This document shows positions 8,136-17,164 of a stretch of 64,000 nt of DNA, piece by piece. Where the stretch lies: contig NZ_AQUO01000002.1 in NCBI RefSeq assembly GCF_000371965.1, forward strand, positions 698,001-762,000, in the 5' to 3' direction. The notes under the pieces are model-generated. The model worked only from the letters and a program-made list of their open reading frames with translations, made no database searches and was not told the DNA's origin. The stretch is from Paracoccus sp. N5. Its GTDB lineage: Bacteria; Pseudomonadota; Alphaproteobacteria; Rhodobacterales; Rhodobacteraceae. A program made the translations under genes and the position numbers. Within the stretch, counting starts at the first letter, position 1. Each line of letters starts with the position of its first letter.

Positions 8136-9008
8136 ATGAGCAGGAAGCACCCGATCATCTCGGTCACAGGCTCGTCGGGGTCCGGGACCACGACCATCAA
8201 GAACACCTTCGACCAGATCTTCCGCCGCGAGGGCATCCGCGCCGTCAGCATCGAGGGCGACGCCTTCCACCGCTACGACCGCGCCGCGATGAAGGCGGAG
8301 CTGGCGCGCCGCACCGAGGCGGGCGACCATACCTTCAGCCATTTCAGCCTGGACGCCAACGACCTGGAAAAGCTGGAACAGGTGTTTCGCGACTATGGCG
8401 CCACCGGCATGGGCGAGACGCGCCATTACATCCATGACGAGGACGAGGCCAAGGAATGGGGCGTCACGGCCGGCAGCTTCACCCCCTGGGCGAAGTTCGA
8501 CCCGACCTCGGACCTGCTGTTCTACGAGGGGCTGCATGGCGCGGTCCGCACCGAGACCCTGGACATCGCCGGCCATGCCGACCTGAAGATCGGCGTGGTG
8601 CCGGTCATCAACCTGGAATGGATCCAGAAGATCCACCGCGACAAGGCCAGCCGCGGCTATTCGACCGAGGCGGTCACCGACGTGATCCTGCGCCGGATGC
8701 ATGCCTATGTGCATGTCATCTGCCCGCAATTCACCCAGACCGACATCAACTTCCAGCGCGTGCCGGTGGTCGACACCTCGGACCCGTTCATCGCGCGCTG
8801 GATCCCAACCGCCGACGAAAGCCTGGTGGTGATCCGCTTCAAGAATCCGCGCGGCATCGACTTTCCCTATCTGACCTCGATGCTGCAGGGCTCGTGGATG
8901 AGCCGCGCCAATTCCATCGTCATCCCGGGGCCCAAGCTCGACCTCGCCATGCAGCTGATCCTGACGCCGATGATCCTGCGGCTGGTCAGCGAATCGAAAC
9001 GCGCCTGA
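8136..9008 (+). CDS. cbbP: Phosphoribulokinase
   Basis: A 290-residue proteobacterial-type phosphoribulokinase, making ribulose-1,5-bisphosphate from ribulose-5-phosphate and ATP for RubisCO. The P-loop GSSGSGTT is at residues 12-19. The length matches the short octameric bacterial class, which is usually activated by NADH rather than by thioredoxin. GAGGAGAG precedes the ATG. It sits between the FBPase-like gene and cbbL, with 14 bases to the latter. Confidence 0.96.
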   Translation: MSRKHPIISVTGSSGSGTTTIKNTFDQIFRREGIRAVSIEGDAFHRYDRAAMKAELARRTEAGDHTFSHFSLDANDLEKLEQVFRDYGATGMGETRHYIHDEDEAKEWGVTAGSFTPWAKFDPTSDLLFYEGLHGAVRTETLDIAGHADLKIGVVPVINLEWIQKIHRDKASRGYSTEAVTDVILRRMHAYVHVICPQFTQTDINFQRVPVVDTSDPFIARWIPTADESLVVIRFKNPRGIDFPYLTSMLQGSWMSRANSIVIPGPKLDLAMQLILTPMILRLVSESKRA

Positions 9009-9022
9009 AAGGAGGCTTCGCC

Positions 9023-10486
9023 ATGGACGAGATGCCCCGGTCCGAGATCACCGACAAGAAGCAGCGCTATGCCGCGGGCGTGCTGAAATATGCGCAGATG
9101 GGCTATTGGGACGGCAATTACGAGCCCGGGGACACCGATGTGCTGGCGCTGTTCCGCATCACCCCGCAGGAGGGCGTGGACCCGATCGAGGCGGCGGCGG
9201 CGGTGGCCGGCGAAAGCTCGACCGCGACCTGGACCGTGGTCTGGACCGACCGGCTGACCGCCTGCGACCAGTATCGCGCGAAAGCCTACAGGGTCGAGCC
9301 GGTGCCGGGCACGCCGGGGCAATATTTCTGCTACGTCGCCTATGACCTGATCCTGTTCGAGGAAGGCTCCATCGCCAATGTGACCGCCTCGATCATCGGC
9401 AATGTCTTCAGCTTCAAGCCGCTGAAGGCGGCGCGGCTCGAGGACATGCGCTTTCCCATCGCCTATCTGAAGACGTTTGCCGGAGCCCCCACCGGCATCG
9501 TGGTCGAGCGCGAGCGGCTGGACAAGTTCGGCCGCCCGTTGCTCGGCGCCACGACCAAACCCAAGCTGGGGCTGTCGGGCAAGAACTACGGCCGCGTGGT
9601 CTATGAGGGGCTGAAGGGCGGGCTCGACTTCATGAAGGACGACGAGAACATCAACTCGCAGCCCTTCATGCATTGGCGCGACCGCTTCCTCTACTGCATG
9701 GAGGCGGTGAACAAGGCCACCGCCGCCACCGGCGAGGTCAAGGGCCATTACCTGAACATCACCGCCGGCACCATGGAAGAGATGTATCGCCGCGCCGAAC
9801 TGGCCAAGGAGCTGGGCTCGGTCATCGTCATGGTGGACCTGATCGTCGGCTGGACCGCGATCCAGTCGATTTCCAACTGGTGCCGGCAGAACGACATGAT
9901 CCTGCACATGCACCGCGCCGGGCACGGCACCTATACCCGGCAGAAGAACCACGGCATCAGCTTCCGCGTCATCGCCAAATGGCTGCGCATGGCGGGGGTC
10001 GATCACCTGCATTGCGGCACCGCCGTCGGCAAGCTGGAGGGCGATCCGCTGACCGTGCAGGGCTATTACAACGTCTGCCGCGAGATGCAGAACGCGGTCG
10101 ACCTGCCGCGCGGCATCTTCTTCGCGCAGGACTGGGGCAACCTGAAGAAGGTGATGCCGGTCGCCTCGGGCGGCATCCATGCCGGGCAGATGCACCAGCT
10201 CTTGGACCTGTTCGGCGACGACGTGGTCTTGCAATTCGGCGGCGGCACCATCGGCCACCCGATGGGCATCCAGGCCGGCGCGACCGCCAACCGCGTGGCG
10301 CTGGAGGCGATGGTGCTGGCGCGCAACGAGGGCGTGGACATCAGGGCCGAGGGCCCGGAAGTCCTGCGCCGCGCCGCCAAGTGGTGCAAGCCCTTGGAGG
10401 CGGCGCTGGATACCTGGGGCAACGTCAGCTTCGACTACACCTCGACCGACACTTCGGACTTCGTTCCGACCGCGTCCGTCAGCTAA
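9023..10486 (+). CDS. cbbL: RubisCO large subunit, red-type form IC
   Basis: The 487-residue catalytic subunit fixes CO2 onto ribulose-1,5-bisphosphate. The carbamylated lysine is K205 in GGLDFMKDDENINSQ, with D207 and E208 completing the magnesium site. The catalytic lysine-containing GATTKPKLGLSGKNYGR, HMHRAGH and VASGGIHAGQ segments are all present. FMKDDENINSQPFMHWRDRF and the N-terminal extension are typical of red-type form IC enzymes of Rhodobacterales and rhizobia. GGAGG lies just upstream of the ATG. No truncation or missing residue was seen. Confidence 0.98.
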   Translation: MDEMPRSEITDKKQRYAAGVLKYAQMGYWDGNYEPGDTDVLALFRITPQEGVDPIEAAAAVAGESSTATWTVVWTDRLTACDQYRAKAYRVEPVPGTPGQYFCYVAYDLILFEEGSIANVTASIIGNVFSFKPLKAARLEDMRFPIAYLKTFAGAPTGIVVERERLDKFGRPLLGATTKPKLGLSGKNYGRVVYEGLKGGLDFMKDDENINSQPFMHWRDRFLYCMEAVNKATAATGEVKGHYLNITAGTMEEMYRRAELAKELGSVIVMVDLIVGWTAIQSISNWCRQNDMILHMHRAGHGTYTRQKNHGISFRVIAKWLRMAGVDHLHCGTAVGKLEGDPLTVQGYYNVCREMQNAVDLPRGIFFAQDWGNLKKVMPVASGGIHAGQMHQLLDLFGDDVVLQFGGGTIGHPMGIQAGATANRVALEAMVLARNEGVDIRAEGPEVLRRAAKWCKPLEAALDTWGNVSFDYTSTDTSDFVPTASVS

Positions 10487-10497
10487 GGGAGAGAGAA

Positions 10498-10887
10498 ATG
10501 CGCATCACCCAGGGCTGCTTTTCCTTCCTGCCCGACCTGACCGACGAGCAGATCCGCGACCAGGTGGAATATATGCTGTCGAAGGGCTGGGCGGTCGGGA
10601 TCGAGTTCACGGATGAGCCGCATCCCCGCAACACCTATTGGGAGATGTGGGGCCATCCGATGTTCGACCTTCGGGACGCCAGGGGCGTGATGATGGCGCT
10701 GGACGCCTGCCGCAAGGCGCAGGGCGACAGCTATATCCGCATCAACGCCTTCGACAGCACCCGGGGATGGGAGACGGTGATGATGTCCTTCATCGTCAAC
10801 CGGCCTGGGTCGGAGCCGAGCTTCAAGACCTGGCGGATGGAGGCCGATGGCCGGCATATCCGCTATACGCATGAGCTGGTCGGCTGA
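10498..10887 (+). CDS. cbbS: RubisCO small subunit, red-type
   Basis: A 129-residue small subunit starting MRITQGCFSFLPDLTDEQI with the conserved GWAVGIEFTDEPHPRNTYWEMWG core. The C-terminal extension ending GRHIRYTHELVG is the beta-hairpin that lines the central pore in red-type enzymes. It follows cbbL by 11 bases with a GGGAGAGAG ribosome site and forms the L8S8 complex. Confidence 0.97.
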   Translation: MRITQGCFSFLPDLTDEQIRDQVEYMLSKGWAVGIEFTDEPHPRNTYWEMWGHPMFDLRDARGVMMALDACRKAQGDSYIRINAFDSTRGWETVMMSFIVNRPGSEPSFKTWRMEADGRHIRYTHELVG

Positions 10888-10900
10888 TGGCGCTGCCAGG

Positions 10901-10921
10901 CCGGGGGCTGTCTGCCCCCGG
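10901..10921. repeat. GC hairpin of a Rhodobacterales-style intergenic repeat, between cbbS and cbbX
   Basis: CCGGGGGC pairs perfectly with GCCCCCGG over a five-base loop and is followed by ACCCCCGAGGGTATTTGGG before the cbbX ribosome site. From general knowledge this composite (GGGGGC hairpin plus CCCCGAGGGTATTT) recurs between genes in Rhodobacter and Paracoccus genomes. Here it could attenuate cbbX relative to cbbLS or protect the cbbLS mRNA 3' end. Confidence 0.6.
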
Positions 10922-10956
10922 ACCCCCGAGGGTATTTGGGAAACGGAGAAAGCCCG

Positions 10957-11865
10957 ATGGGTGGCGATGTGGGTGAAAAGACCGCCACGGTGGATCTGAC
11001 GGCCGAGTATGAATCCTCGGGCGTGCGCGAGATCCTGGACGGGCTGGATCGCGAGCTGATCGGGCTGGCGCCGGTCAAGCAGAGGATCCGCGAGACGGCG
11101 GCGCTGCTGCTGGTGGAGCGGGCGCGGCGCGCGCTGGGTCTGGCGCATGAGGCGCCGACGCTGCACATGAGCTTTACCGGCAATCCCGGCACCGGCAAGA
11201 CCACGGTGGCGTTGAAGATGGCCGGGCTGCTGCATCGCCTCGGCTATGTGCGCAAGGGCCATCTGGTCAGCGTCACCCGCGACGACCTGGTCGGGCAATA
11301 TATCGGCCATACCGCGCCCAAGACCAGGGAGGTGCTGAAGAAGGCCATGGGCGGCATGCTGTTCATCGACGAGGCCTATTACCTCTACAAGCCCGACAAT
11401 GAGCGCGACTATGGCCAGGAGGCGATCGAGATCCTGTTGCAGGTGATGGAGAACAACCGCGACGACCTGGTGGTCGTCATGGCCGGCTATGCCGACCGGA
11501 TGGACCGCTTCTTTGCCGCCAATCCGGGCTTTCGCTCGCGCATCGCCCATCACATCGCGTTCCCCGATTACGCGGATGCGGAACTGGCGCGGATCTCGGA
11601 GGCGATGCTGGCGGCGCAGGGCTATGGCTTCGACGCCGGCGCCCGCGCGGCCATGGCCGAATATATCGCGCTGCGCCGCGCGCAGCCGCATTTCGCCAAT
11701 GCCCGCTCGATCCGCAATGCGCTGGACCGGGCGCGGCTGCGGCAGGCGAACCGATTGTTCTCGGCCGCGGCCCCGGTCGATGCCGCGGCGCTCTCGACCA
11801 TCACCGAGGCCGATCTGCGCCCCAGCCGGGTGTTCTCGGGCGGGCTGGACGGCGGTCGGGGCTAG
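10957..11865 (+). CDS. cbbX: Red-type RubisCO activase (AAA+)
   Basis: A 302-residue AAA+ ATPase that remodels inhibited red-type RubisCO by pulling on the CbbL C terminus. Walker A is GNPGTGKTT (residues 75-83) and Walker B is MLFIDEA near residue 140. The arginine-rich second region FRSRIAHHIAFPDY is present. CbbX is known to be activated by RuBP and ATP. GGAG eight bases before ATG 10957 fixes the start; an in-frame TTG at 10936 is unlikely. Its stop TAG is shared, through CTAG, with the convergent oxidoreductase gene. Confidence 0.96.
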   Translation: MGGDVGEKTATVDLTAEYESSGVREILDGLDRELIGLAPVKQRIRETAALLLVERARRALGLAHEAPTLHMSFTGNPGTGKTTVALKMAGLLHRLGYVRKGHLVSVTRDDLVGQYIGHTAPKTREVLKKAMGGMLFIDEAYYLYKPDNERDYGQEAIEILLQVMENNRDDLVVVMAGYADRMDRFFAANPGFRSRIAHHIAFPDYADAELARISEAMLAAQGYGFDAGARAAMAEYIALRRAQPHFANARSIRNALDRARLRQANRLFSAAAPVDAAALSTITEADLRPSRVFSGGLDGGRG

Positions 11866-13181
11866 ATCCCCAGCCGGTCGCGCAAGCCGTACCACCAGGA
11901 GCCGATCACCGAATAGGGCACGCGGAAGGTCCGGCCGCCCGGGAAGGGGATCCAGGGCACGGCGGCGAAACTGTCGAAGCGGCTGCTGTCGCCGTGGATC
12001 GCCTCGGCCAGGATGCGGCCGAAGGTGTGGCTGCCGGTGACGCCATGGCCCGAGTAGCCATGGGCGAAATAGGTATTCGTCCCGATCCGCCCCATCTGCG
12101 GCACCCGGCTGAAGGACAGCGCGAAATTCCCCGACCAGGCATAGTCGATCCGCACCTTGTCGAGCTGCGGGAACACCTTCAGCATATTGCCCCAGAGCTT
12201 GGCCTTGATGTCGCTGGGATCGGCGCCGCCATAGACCGTGCCGCCGCCGAAGAGCAGTCGCTTGTCCGCCGACATGCGGTAATAGTCGAGGATGTAGCGC
12301 AGATCCTCGATGCAGACGTCCGAGGGCATCAGCGCCGCCGCGCGTTCCGCGCCCAGGGGCTCGGTCGCCATGATCTGGGTCGAGACCGGCATGACCCGGT
12401 TTTCCAGCGCCGGCACGACATGGCCCAGATAGGCATTGCCGCAAAGCACCAGCACCTTGGCGCGGATCTCGCCCTGCGCCGTCTTCAGCGACGGGTGCGG
12501 CGCCTGGTGATCGACCGAGACGACCGGCGACATCTCGAAGACGGTGCCGCCCAGGCTTTCCAGCGCCGCCGCCTCGCCCAGGGCCAGGTTCAGCGGGTGC
12601 ATGTGGCCGCCCTTGTGGTCGATCATGCCGCCGACATAGCGGTCGCTTGCGACATGGGCCTGCATCTGGCCGGCGTCCAGCATCTGCTGGCTGTCGATGC
12701 CGTAGCCGCGCCAGAGCGTCCAGCGTTCTTCCAGCTCGCGCAGATGCGCGCCGGTCAGGGCGGCGAAGACATTGCCGGGCTTGAGATCGCATTGGATGCC
12801 ATAGGTCGCGACGCGCTCGCGGATGATGTCGCCGCCCTCCATCACCAGCCCGGCGACGAAGCGGGCGGTGTCCTGGCCGTAGCGGCGGGCGATGGTCTGC
12901 AGGCTGGCGTTCAGCCCGTTGACGATCTGGCCGCCATTGCGCCCCGAGGCGCCCCAGCCGATGCGCGCGCCCTCGATCACCGTGACCTGGTGGCCCTTTT
13001 CGGCCAGGTGCAGCGCGGTCGAAAGGCCGCTATAGCCGGCACCCAGCACGCAGATCTCGGTCTCGTGCAGCCCCTGCAATTGCGGGCGCAGCGGCGCCGG
13101 GTTGGCCGAGGCGGCGTAATAGCTGCCGGTATGGGCGCCATTGCCGGCATAGGACGGGGATCCATGGGACGGGGGCATCAT
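11862..13181 (-). CDS. FAD-dependent oxidoreductase, gamma-glutamylputrescine oxidase-like
   Basis: A 439-residue DAO-fold flavoenzyme. The FAD dinucleotide motif ICVLGAGYSGLSTALHLAEKG follows an N-terminal lead of about 40 residues. The GRNGGQIVNG segment is typical of PuuB and related amine oxidases. The ATG overlaps the stop of the upstream glutamine-synthetase-like gene (ATGA), so the two are translationally coupled. This fits the Puu pathway, in which PuuA glutamylates putrescine and PuuB oxidises the product. Polyamines other than putrescine, or ethanolamine-like amines, are possible substrates. Confidence 0.82.
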   Translation of the reverse strand: MMPPSHGSPSYAGNGAHTGSYYAASANPAPLRPQLQGLHETEICVLGAGYSGLSTALHLAEKGHQVTVIEGARIGWGASGRNGGQIVNGLNASLQTIARRYGQDTARFVAGLVMEGGDIIRERVATYGIQCDLKPGNVFAALTGAHLRELEERWTLWRGYGIDSQQMLDAGQMQAHVASDRYVGGMIDHKGGHMHPLNLALGEAAALESLGGTVFEMSPVVSVDHQAPHPSLKTAQGEIRAKVLVLCGNAYLGHVVPALENRVMPVSTQIMATEPLGAERAAALMPSDVCIEDLRYILDYYRMSADKRLLFGGGTVYGGADPSDIKAKLWGNMLKVFPQLDKVRIDYAWSGNFALSFSRVPQMGRIGTNTYFAHGYSGHGVTGSHTFGRILAEAIHGDSSRFDSFAAVPWIPFPGGRTFRVPYSVIGSWWYGLRDRLGI

Positions 13182-14536
13182 ACGGCCTCCAGGTAGGAGT
13201 GATATTCGAATTCGGTGACCTGGCGGGTAAAGCGGCGCAGTTCCTGCAACTTGCATTGCACGAACATCCGCCGCAGCCGCTTGCTGTAGATCTGTTCGAT
13301 CAGCGGCCCCTTGGCGAAGGCGTCGATGGCCGAGGCCCAGTCGGGCGGCAGGGTTTCCAGCTCCAGCGAATAGGCGTCGCCGACGATGGGCGGCGGCGGC
13401 TCCCAGGCGTTCTCGATGCCCAGAAGCGCGCCGCCCAGGATCGAGGCCAGCACCAGATAGGGATTGGCATCGGCGCCGGCGACGCGATGCTCGATGCGGC
13501 GCGCCTTGCGGCTGCCGCCGGGGATGCGGATCGCCGCGGTGCGGTTTTCATAGCCCCAGGCCACGGCCGAGGGGGCATGGGCGCCGGGCAGCAGACGGCG
13601 AAAGCTGTTCTCGTGCGGGGCGAAGACCAGCGCGTTTTCCTGCATGGTGCGCAGCAGCCCGGCTACGGCGTGGCGCATGGTGTCGGTGCCCTCCTCACCG
13701 CCATTGTCGAAGACGTTACGGCCCTGGGCGTCCTCGAGCGAGAAATGCACATGCATCCCCGAGCCGGCGCGGTCGCCATAGGGCTTGGCCATGAAGGTGG
13801 CGGCGAAGCCGTGCTTGCGGGCGATGCCCCGCACCAGCCGCTTGAACAGCACCGCGTCGTCGGCCGCCTCCAGCGGGTCGGCGACATGCAGCAGGTTGAT
13901 CTCGAACTGGCCGGCGCCGTTTTCCGAAATCGCCGCGTCGGCCGGGATGCCCTGGCTTGCGCAGGCGTCATAGACCTCGTTCAGGAAGGCGTCGAAATGC
14001 TGGAGCTCGTCCAGCGACAGCGCGCCGTCCGAATCCAGCCGCTTGCCGGTGACGGGCGAGCGTGGCGGCTGCGGCACCGTGCCGGATGGATCGACGACAT
14101 AGAATTCCAGCTCGGTCGCCACCACCGGGGTCAGGCCAAGCGCCTTGTAGCGGTCGACCACCGCCGCCAGCGCCCGGCGCGGGTCGCCCATGAAGGGCGT
14201 GCCGTCCTCTTGCCGCATCCACAAGAGCGCGAAGGCCGCCGGGCGCGAGGTCCAGTCCACCGGGCTGAGCGGCCGCCCGGTGAAATCGCACAGGCCGTCG
14301 GCGTCGCCGGTGTCCCAGACCAGCTCGTTGCCCTCGATATCCTCGCCCCAGATGTCCATGCCCAGCAAGGACAGCGGCATGCGCAGCGCGCCCGAGGTGA
14401 TCTTGCCGAGCTGGTCCACCGGCACGCGCTTGCCGCGCATCACCCCGTTCAGGTCGCAGATGCAGGCAAAGATCGTCTCGATGGCGGGGCGGTCCGCCAG
14501 CCAGGCCATCGGATCGGATCTGCTCATGTCGGACAC
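13178..14536 (-). CDS. Glutamine synthetase family, gamma-glutamylputrescine synthetase-like
   Basis: A 452-residue GS-fold ligase. It has the catalytic region ENGAGQFEINLLHVADPLEAADDA and GMHVHFSLEDAQG, the ATP-site signature FMAKPYGDRAGSGMH, and GSRKARRIEHRVAGADANPYL. It lacks the adenylylation-loop context of GlnA and begins with CDLNGVMRGKRVP, as PuuA-type enzymes do. AGGAG lies eight bases before the start codon. It is followed by the coupled FAD oxidase and is divergent from a GntR regulator. Probable role: ATP-dependent gamma-glutamylation of a polyamine or amine to allow its use as nitrogen source. Confidence 0.82.
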   Translation of the reverse strand: MSDMSRSDPMAWLADRPAIETIFACICDLNGVMRGKRVPVDQLGKITSGALRMPLSLLGMDIWGEDIEGNELVWDTGDADGLCDFTGRPLSPVDWTSRPAAFALLWMRQEDGTPFMGDPRRALAAVVDRYKALGLTPVVATELEFYVVDPSGTVPQPPRSPVTGKRLDSDGALSLDELQHFDAFLNEVYDACASQGIPADAAISENGAGQFEINLLHVADPLEAADDAVLFKRLVRGIARKHGFAATFMAKPYGDRAGSGMHVHFSLEDAQGRNVFDNGGEEGTDTMRHAVAGLLRTMQENALVFAPHENSFRRLLPGAHAPSAVAWGYENRTAAIRIPGGSRKARRIEHRVAGADANPYLVLASILGGALLGIENAWEPPPPIVGDAYSLELETLPPDWASAIDAFAKGPLIEQIYSKRLRRMFVQCKLQELRRFTRQVTEFEYHSYLEAV

Positions 14537-14547
14537 TCCTGCTGTCG

Positions 14548-14590
14548 ATCACGTTGGGAATTTTGTGATACCATTTCTTCATATGTGATC
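14548..14590. promoter_or_regulatory. Candidate operator between puuA-like gene and gntR
   Basis: ATCAC (14548-14552) and GTGAT (14565-14569) form an inverted repeat, and a second TGTGAT copy lies at 14584-14589. The three half-sites fall in the AT-rich part of the divergent intergenic region, where a GntR repressor would act. No promoter was assigned with confidence. Confidence 0.35.
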
Positions 14591-14660
14591 GAAATTCGTG
14601 CTTGAGTCAACTCGGGCTTCGTTGCATCCTTGGCCGTCCCAGCCCGCGCAAGGCCCGCCG

Positions 14661-15347
14661 ATGATCCAGCCCGAGCTTCCCGAGATCCCGCGCGACGCGG
14701 CGATGACGACGCAGGAATATGCCTATCTGCGGCTGCGCAATGCGGTGATGCTGGGCGCGCTGCCGCCGGGCACGGCGCTGACCTTTCGCGGCCTGGCCGG
14801 GCAGCTCGGCCTCAGCCCGACGCCGATCCGCGAGGCGGTGCGGCGGCTGAGTTCCGAAAGCGCCATCGAGGTCCTGGGCAACCGCCGGCTGCGCATCCCC
14901 GAGATGACGCCGGGCCGGTTCGAGGAGCTGGTGCGCCTGCGCATCGCATTGGAGACCCATGCCGCCGCGCGCGCCTTTCCCTGGCTTTCGGACGTGGCCA
15001 TCGCCGGGCTGGCCGGAATCGACGACCGGATGGACGCAGCGCTGGCCGCGCGCGACCTGGACGGGTTGACCCGGCTGAACCAGCAGTTCCACAAGCGGCT
15101 CTACGGGCTGAACCCGGACCAGGCGGTGATCCCGCTGATCGAGAGCGTCTGGCTTCAGCTGGGCCCGTTCCAGCGCCGCGCCATCGAGCATCTGGACGCC
15201 GCCGCCCCGGACGACCGCCACAAGGAGATGCTGGCCGCCATGCGGGCGCGCGATCTGGACGCGCTTTGCGCAGCCCTGGGGCGCGACGTGCAGGACGGCT
15301 CGGTCCGCGCCGGGCAGCGGTTGTTGCAGGGCGCCGCGCGGGGCTGA
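14661..15347 (+). CDS. GntR/FCD-family transcriptional regulator
   Basis: A 228-residue regulator with an N-terminal winged helix-turn-helix (LRLRNAVMLGALPPGTALTFRGLAGQLGLSPTPIREAVRRL, about residues 17-60) and a helical FCD effector domain. AAGG seven bases upstream supports ATG 14661. An in-frame TTG at 14598 and the ATG at 14703 are alternatives. It is divergent from the puuA/puuB-like pair and probably controls it, most likely as a repressor released by an amine or its product. Confidence 0.82.
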   Translation: MIQPELPEIPRDAAMTTQEYAYLRLRNAVMLGALPPGTALTFRGLAGQLGLSPTPIREAVRRLSSESAIEVLGNRRLRIPEMTPGRFEELVRLRIALETHAAARAFPWLSDVAIAGLAGIDDRMDAALAARDLDGLTRLNQQFHKRLYGLNPDQAVIPLIESVWLQLGPFQRRAIEHLDAAAPDDRHKEMLAAMRARDLDALCAALGRDVQDGSVRAGQRLLQGAARG

Positions 15348-15457
15348 AGTGCGGCATCGGCGGCTTGCCGCGCATGGCGCGGGCCAAGCCTGCCGGACGG
15401 CTAAAACCCGCCCGAAAGCCGCGCTATGCCGTGATGGAAACCGCCATGGAGCCTGGA

Positions 15458-15898
15458 ATGAATCGCCCCTTCCGCTTTGCCCTGCTGCTTGCGCTGGCCG
15501 GCAGCCTCGCCACCCCGGCGCTGGCCGATCGCGACCGCGACCGTGATCGCGAGTGGAACCGCCATCACGGCCACCACCACAAGCACGACGACCACCGCAA
15601 CGACCGCCGCGACGGAAAGCGCCACGAGGCGCGGCGCGGCTGTCCCGGCGGGCTGGTCTGGTATCGCGGCGAATGCCTGCGCAAGGAGCGGGTGCAGCGC
15701 CTGGTCCGCTACCGCCCGGGCATCGGCGACGTGTTCAACCCGGGGCAATATCAGCGCATCGCCGACCCGCGGCTCTATGCGCTGCAACAGGGGCAGAACT
15801 GGAACTATTATCGCGACGACAACCAGATCTATCGCGTGGACAGCAAGACCCAGCGGGTGCTGGCGGTCATGCAGCTGCTCCAGGCCCTCTCGAACTGA
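15458..15898 (+). CDS. Secreted His-rich RcnB-like protein
   Basis: A 146-residue protein with a signal peptide (RFALLLALAGSLATPALA) and then a strongly charged stretch, residues about 24-60, alternating Asp/Arg and His (HHGHHHKHDDH). A C-terminal region with NPGQYQRIADPRLYAL and a final IYRVDSKTQRVLAVM resembles the RcnB fold. Periplasmic location is expected and the His/Asp block could bind metal ions. GGAG six bases before ATG 15458 supports the start, although ATG 15434 is also in frame. It stands alone between gntR and the convergent ychF. The function is not established. Confidence 0.62.
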   Translation: MNRPFRFALLLALAGSLATPALADRDRDRDREWNRHHGHHHKHDDHRNDRRDGKRHEARRGCPGGLVWYRGECLRKERVQRLVRYRPGIGDVFNPGQYQRIADPRLYALQQGQNWNYYRDDNQIYRVDSKTQRVLAVMQLLQALSN

Positions 15899-15906
15899 AG
15901 CCGGCC

Positions 15907-15929
15907 GGGGCGGGCCTTGCGTCCGCCCC
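15907..15929. terminator. Terminator-like hairpin between convergent genes
   Basis: GGGGCGG and CCGCCCC pair across a nine-base loop in the 44-base gap between the RcnB-like gene and ychF. No T tract is visible. Confidence 0.4.
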
Positions 15930-15942
15930 TGGCAGCCGGGCG

Positions 15943-17040
15943 TCAGGCGTTGAACAGGAAGTGCAGCACGTCGCCGTCCTGCACCTCGTAGGACTTGCCC
16001 TCGACGCGGAACTTGCCGGCCTCGCGCGCGCCGGCCTCGCCCTTGTAGGTGACGTAATCGTCATAGGCGACGGTTTCGGCCCGGATGAAGCCGCGCTCGA
16101 AATCGCCATGGATCACGCCCGCCGCCGCCGGGGCGAGCGTGCCCTTGTGGATGGTCCAGGCGCGGGCCTCCTTGGGGCCGACGGTGAAATAGGTTTCCAA
16201 GCCCAGCAGCTTGTAGCCCTCGCGGATCAGCCGGTCGAGCCCGGCCTCGTGCAGGCCCATCTCCTCGAGGAACATGGTCGCCTCCTCGGCGGGCAGCTGG
16301 CTGATCTCCTCCTCGATCTTCGCGGAAATCACCACATGGCCGGCGCCCTGCGCCCGCGCCATCTCGGCCACGCGCTCGGACTGGCTGTTGCCGGTGGCGG
16401 CCTTGTCTTCCTCGACGTTGCAGACGAACAGCACGGGCTTGGCGGTCAGCAGTTGCAGCATCCCCCAGGCCTTCTGGTCCTCGTCATCGACCTTGACGGT
16501 GCGGGCGGGCTTGCCGGATTCCAGCGCCGCCTGCGCGGCCTTCAGCAGCCTTTCCTGCGCCACGGCCTCCTTGTCGCCGCCCTTCAGCTTGCGGGCGATG
16601 TTGGCCAGCCGGCGCTCGACCGACTCCAGGTCGGCGATCATCAGCTCGGTCTCGATGGTCTCGGCATCGGCGATGGGATCGACGCGGCCCTCGACATGGG
16701 TCACGTCGCCATCCTCGAAGCAGCGCAGGACATGGGCGATGGCATCGACCTCGCGGATATTGGCCAGGAACTGGTTGCCCAGCCCCTCGCCCTTGCTCGC
16801 GCCCTTCACCAGGCCCGCGATGTCGACGAAGGTGATGCGGGTCGGGATGATCTGCTTGCTGCCCGCGATCTCGGCCAGCTTGTCCAGCCGCGGGTCGGGC
16901 ACGGCGACCTCGCCCACATTGGGCTCGATGGTGCAGAAGGGAAAGTTCGCGGCCTGCGCGGCGGCGGTTTTCGTCAGCGCGTTGAACAGCGTCGATTTGC
17001 CCACGTTCGGCAGGCCGACGATCCCCATGCGAAAGCCCAT
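15943..17040 (-). CDS. ychF: Redox-regulated ATPase/GTPase YchF (OLA1 family)
   Basis: The 365-residue conserved P-loop protein YchF. The N terminus MGIVGLPNVGKSTLFNALTKT carries G1, FVDIAGLVKGASKGEGLGNQFL carries G3, and the altered G4 is NVEE rather than NKxD, the feature that lets this family prefer ATP. The coiled arm and C-terminal TGS domain ending in YEVQDGDVLHFLFNA are complete. It acts in the cytosol near the ribosome and in stress responses. The gene is convergent with the RcnB-like gene and divergent from trpA. Confidence 0.97.
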   Translation of the reverse strand: MGFRMGIVGLPNVGKSTLFNALTKTAAAQAANFPFCTIEPNVGEVAVPDPRLDKLAEIAGSKQIIPTRITFVDIAGLVKGASKGEGLGNQFLANIREVDAIAHVLRCFEDGDVTHVEGRVDPIADAETIETELMIADLESVERRLANIARKLKGGDKEAVAQERLLKAAQAALESGKPARTVKVDDEDQKAWGMLQLLTAKPVLFVCNVEEDKAATGNSQSERVAEMARAQGAGHVVISAKIEEEISQLPAEEATMFLEEMGLHEAGLDRLIREGYKLLGLETYFTVGPKEARAWTIHKGTLAPAAAGVIHGDFERGFIRAETVAYDDYVTYKGEAGAREAGKFRVEGKSYEVQDGDVLHFLFNA

Positions 17041-17164
17041 GATCTATCCCTTTCCCCGGATTTCCGCGCTTATTATGGGGCGGTGACGCGCAAGTCCAGT
17101 GGCGGGGCGTTGATCTTGCCCCCGCTGCGGGCTAGGGCTTGGCCGAACAGGGGAGATCCGGCGC

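Noticed and set aside
15542..15610. The GAC/CGC and CAC-rich stretch in the RcnB-like gene as a tandem DNA repeat or CRISPR-like array
   Set aside because: It is short, imperfect and in frame, and simply encodes the Asp/Arg/His-rich mature N terminus.
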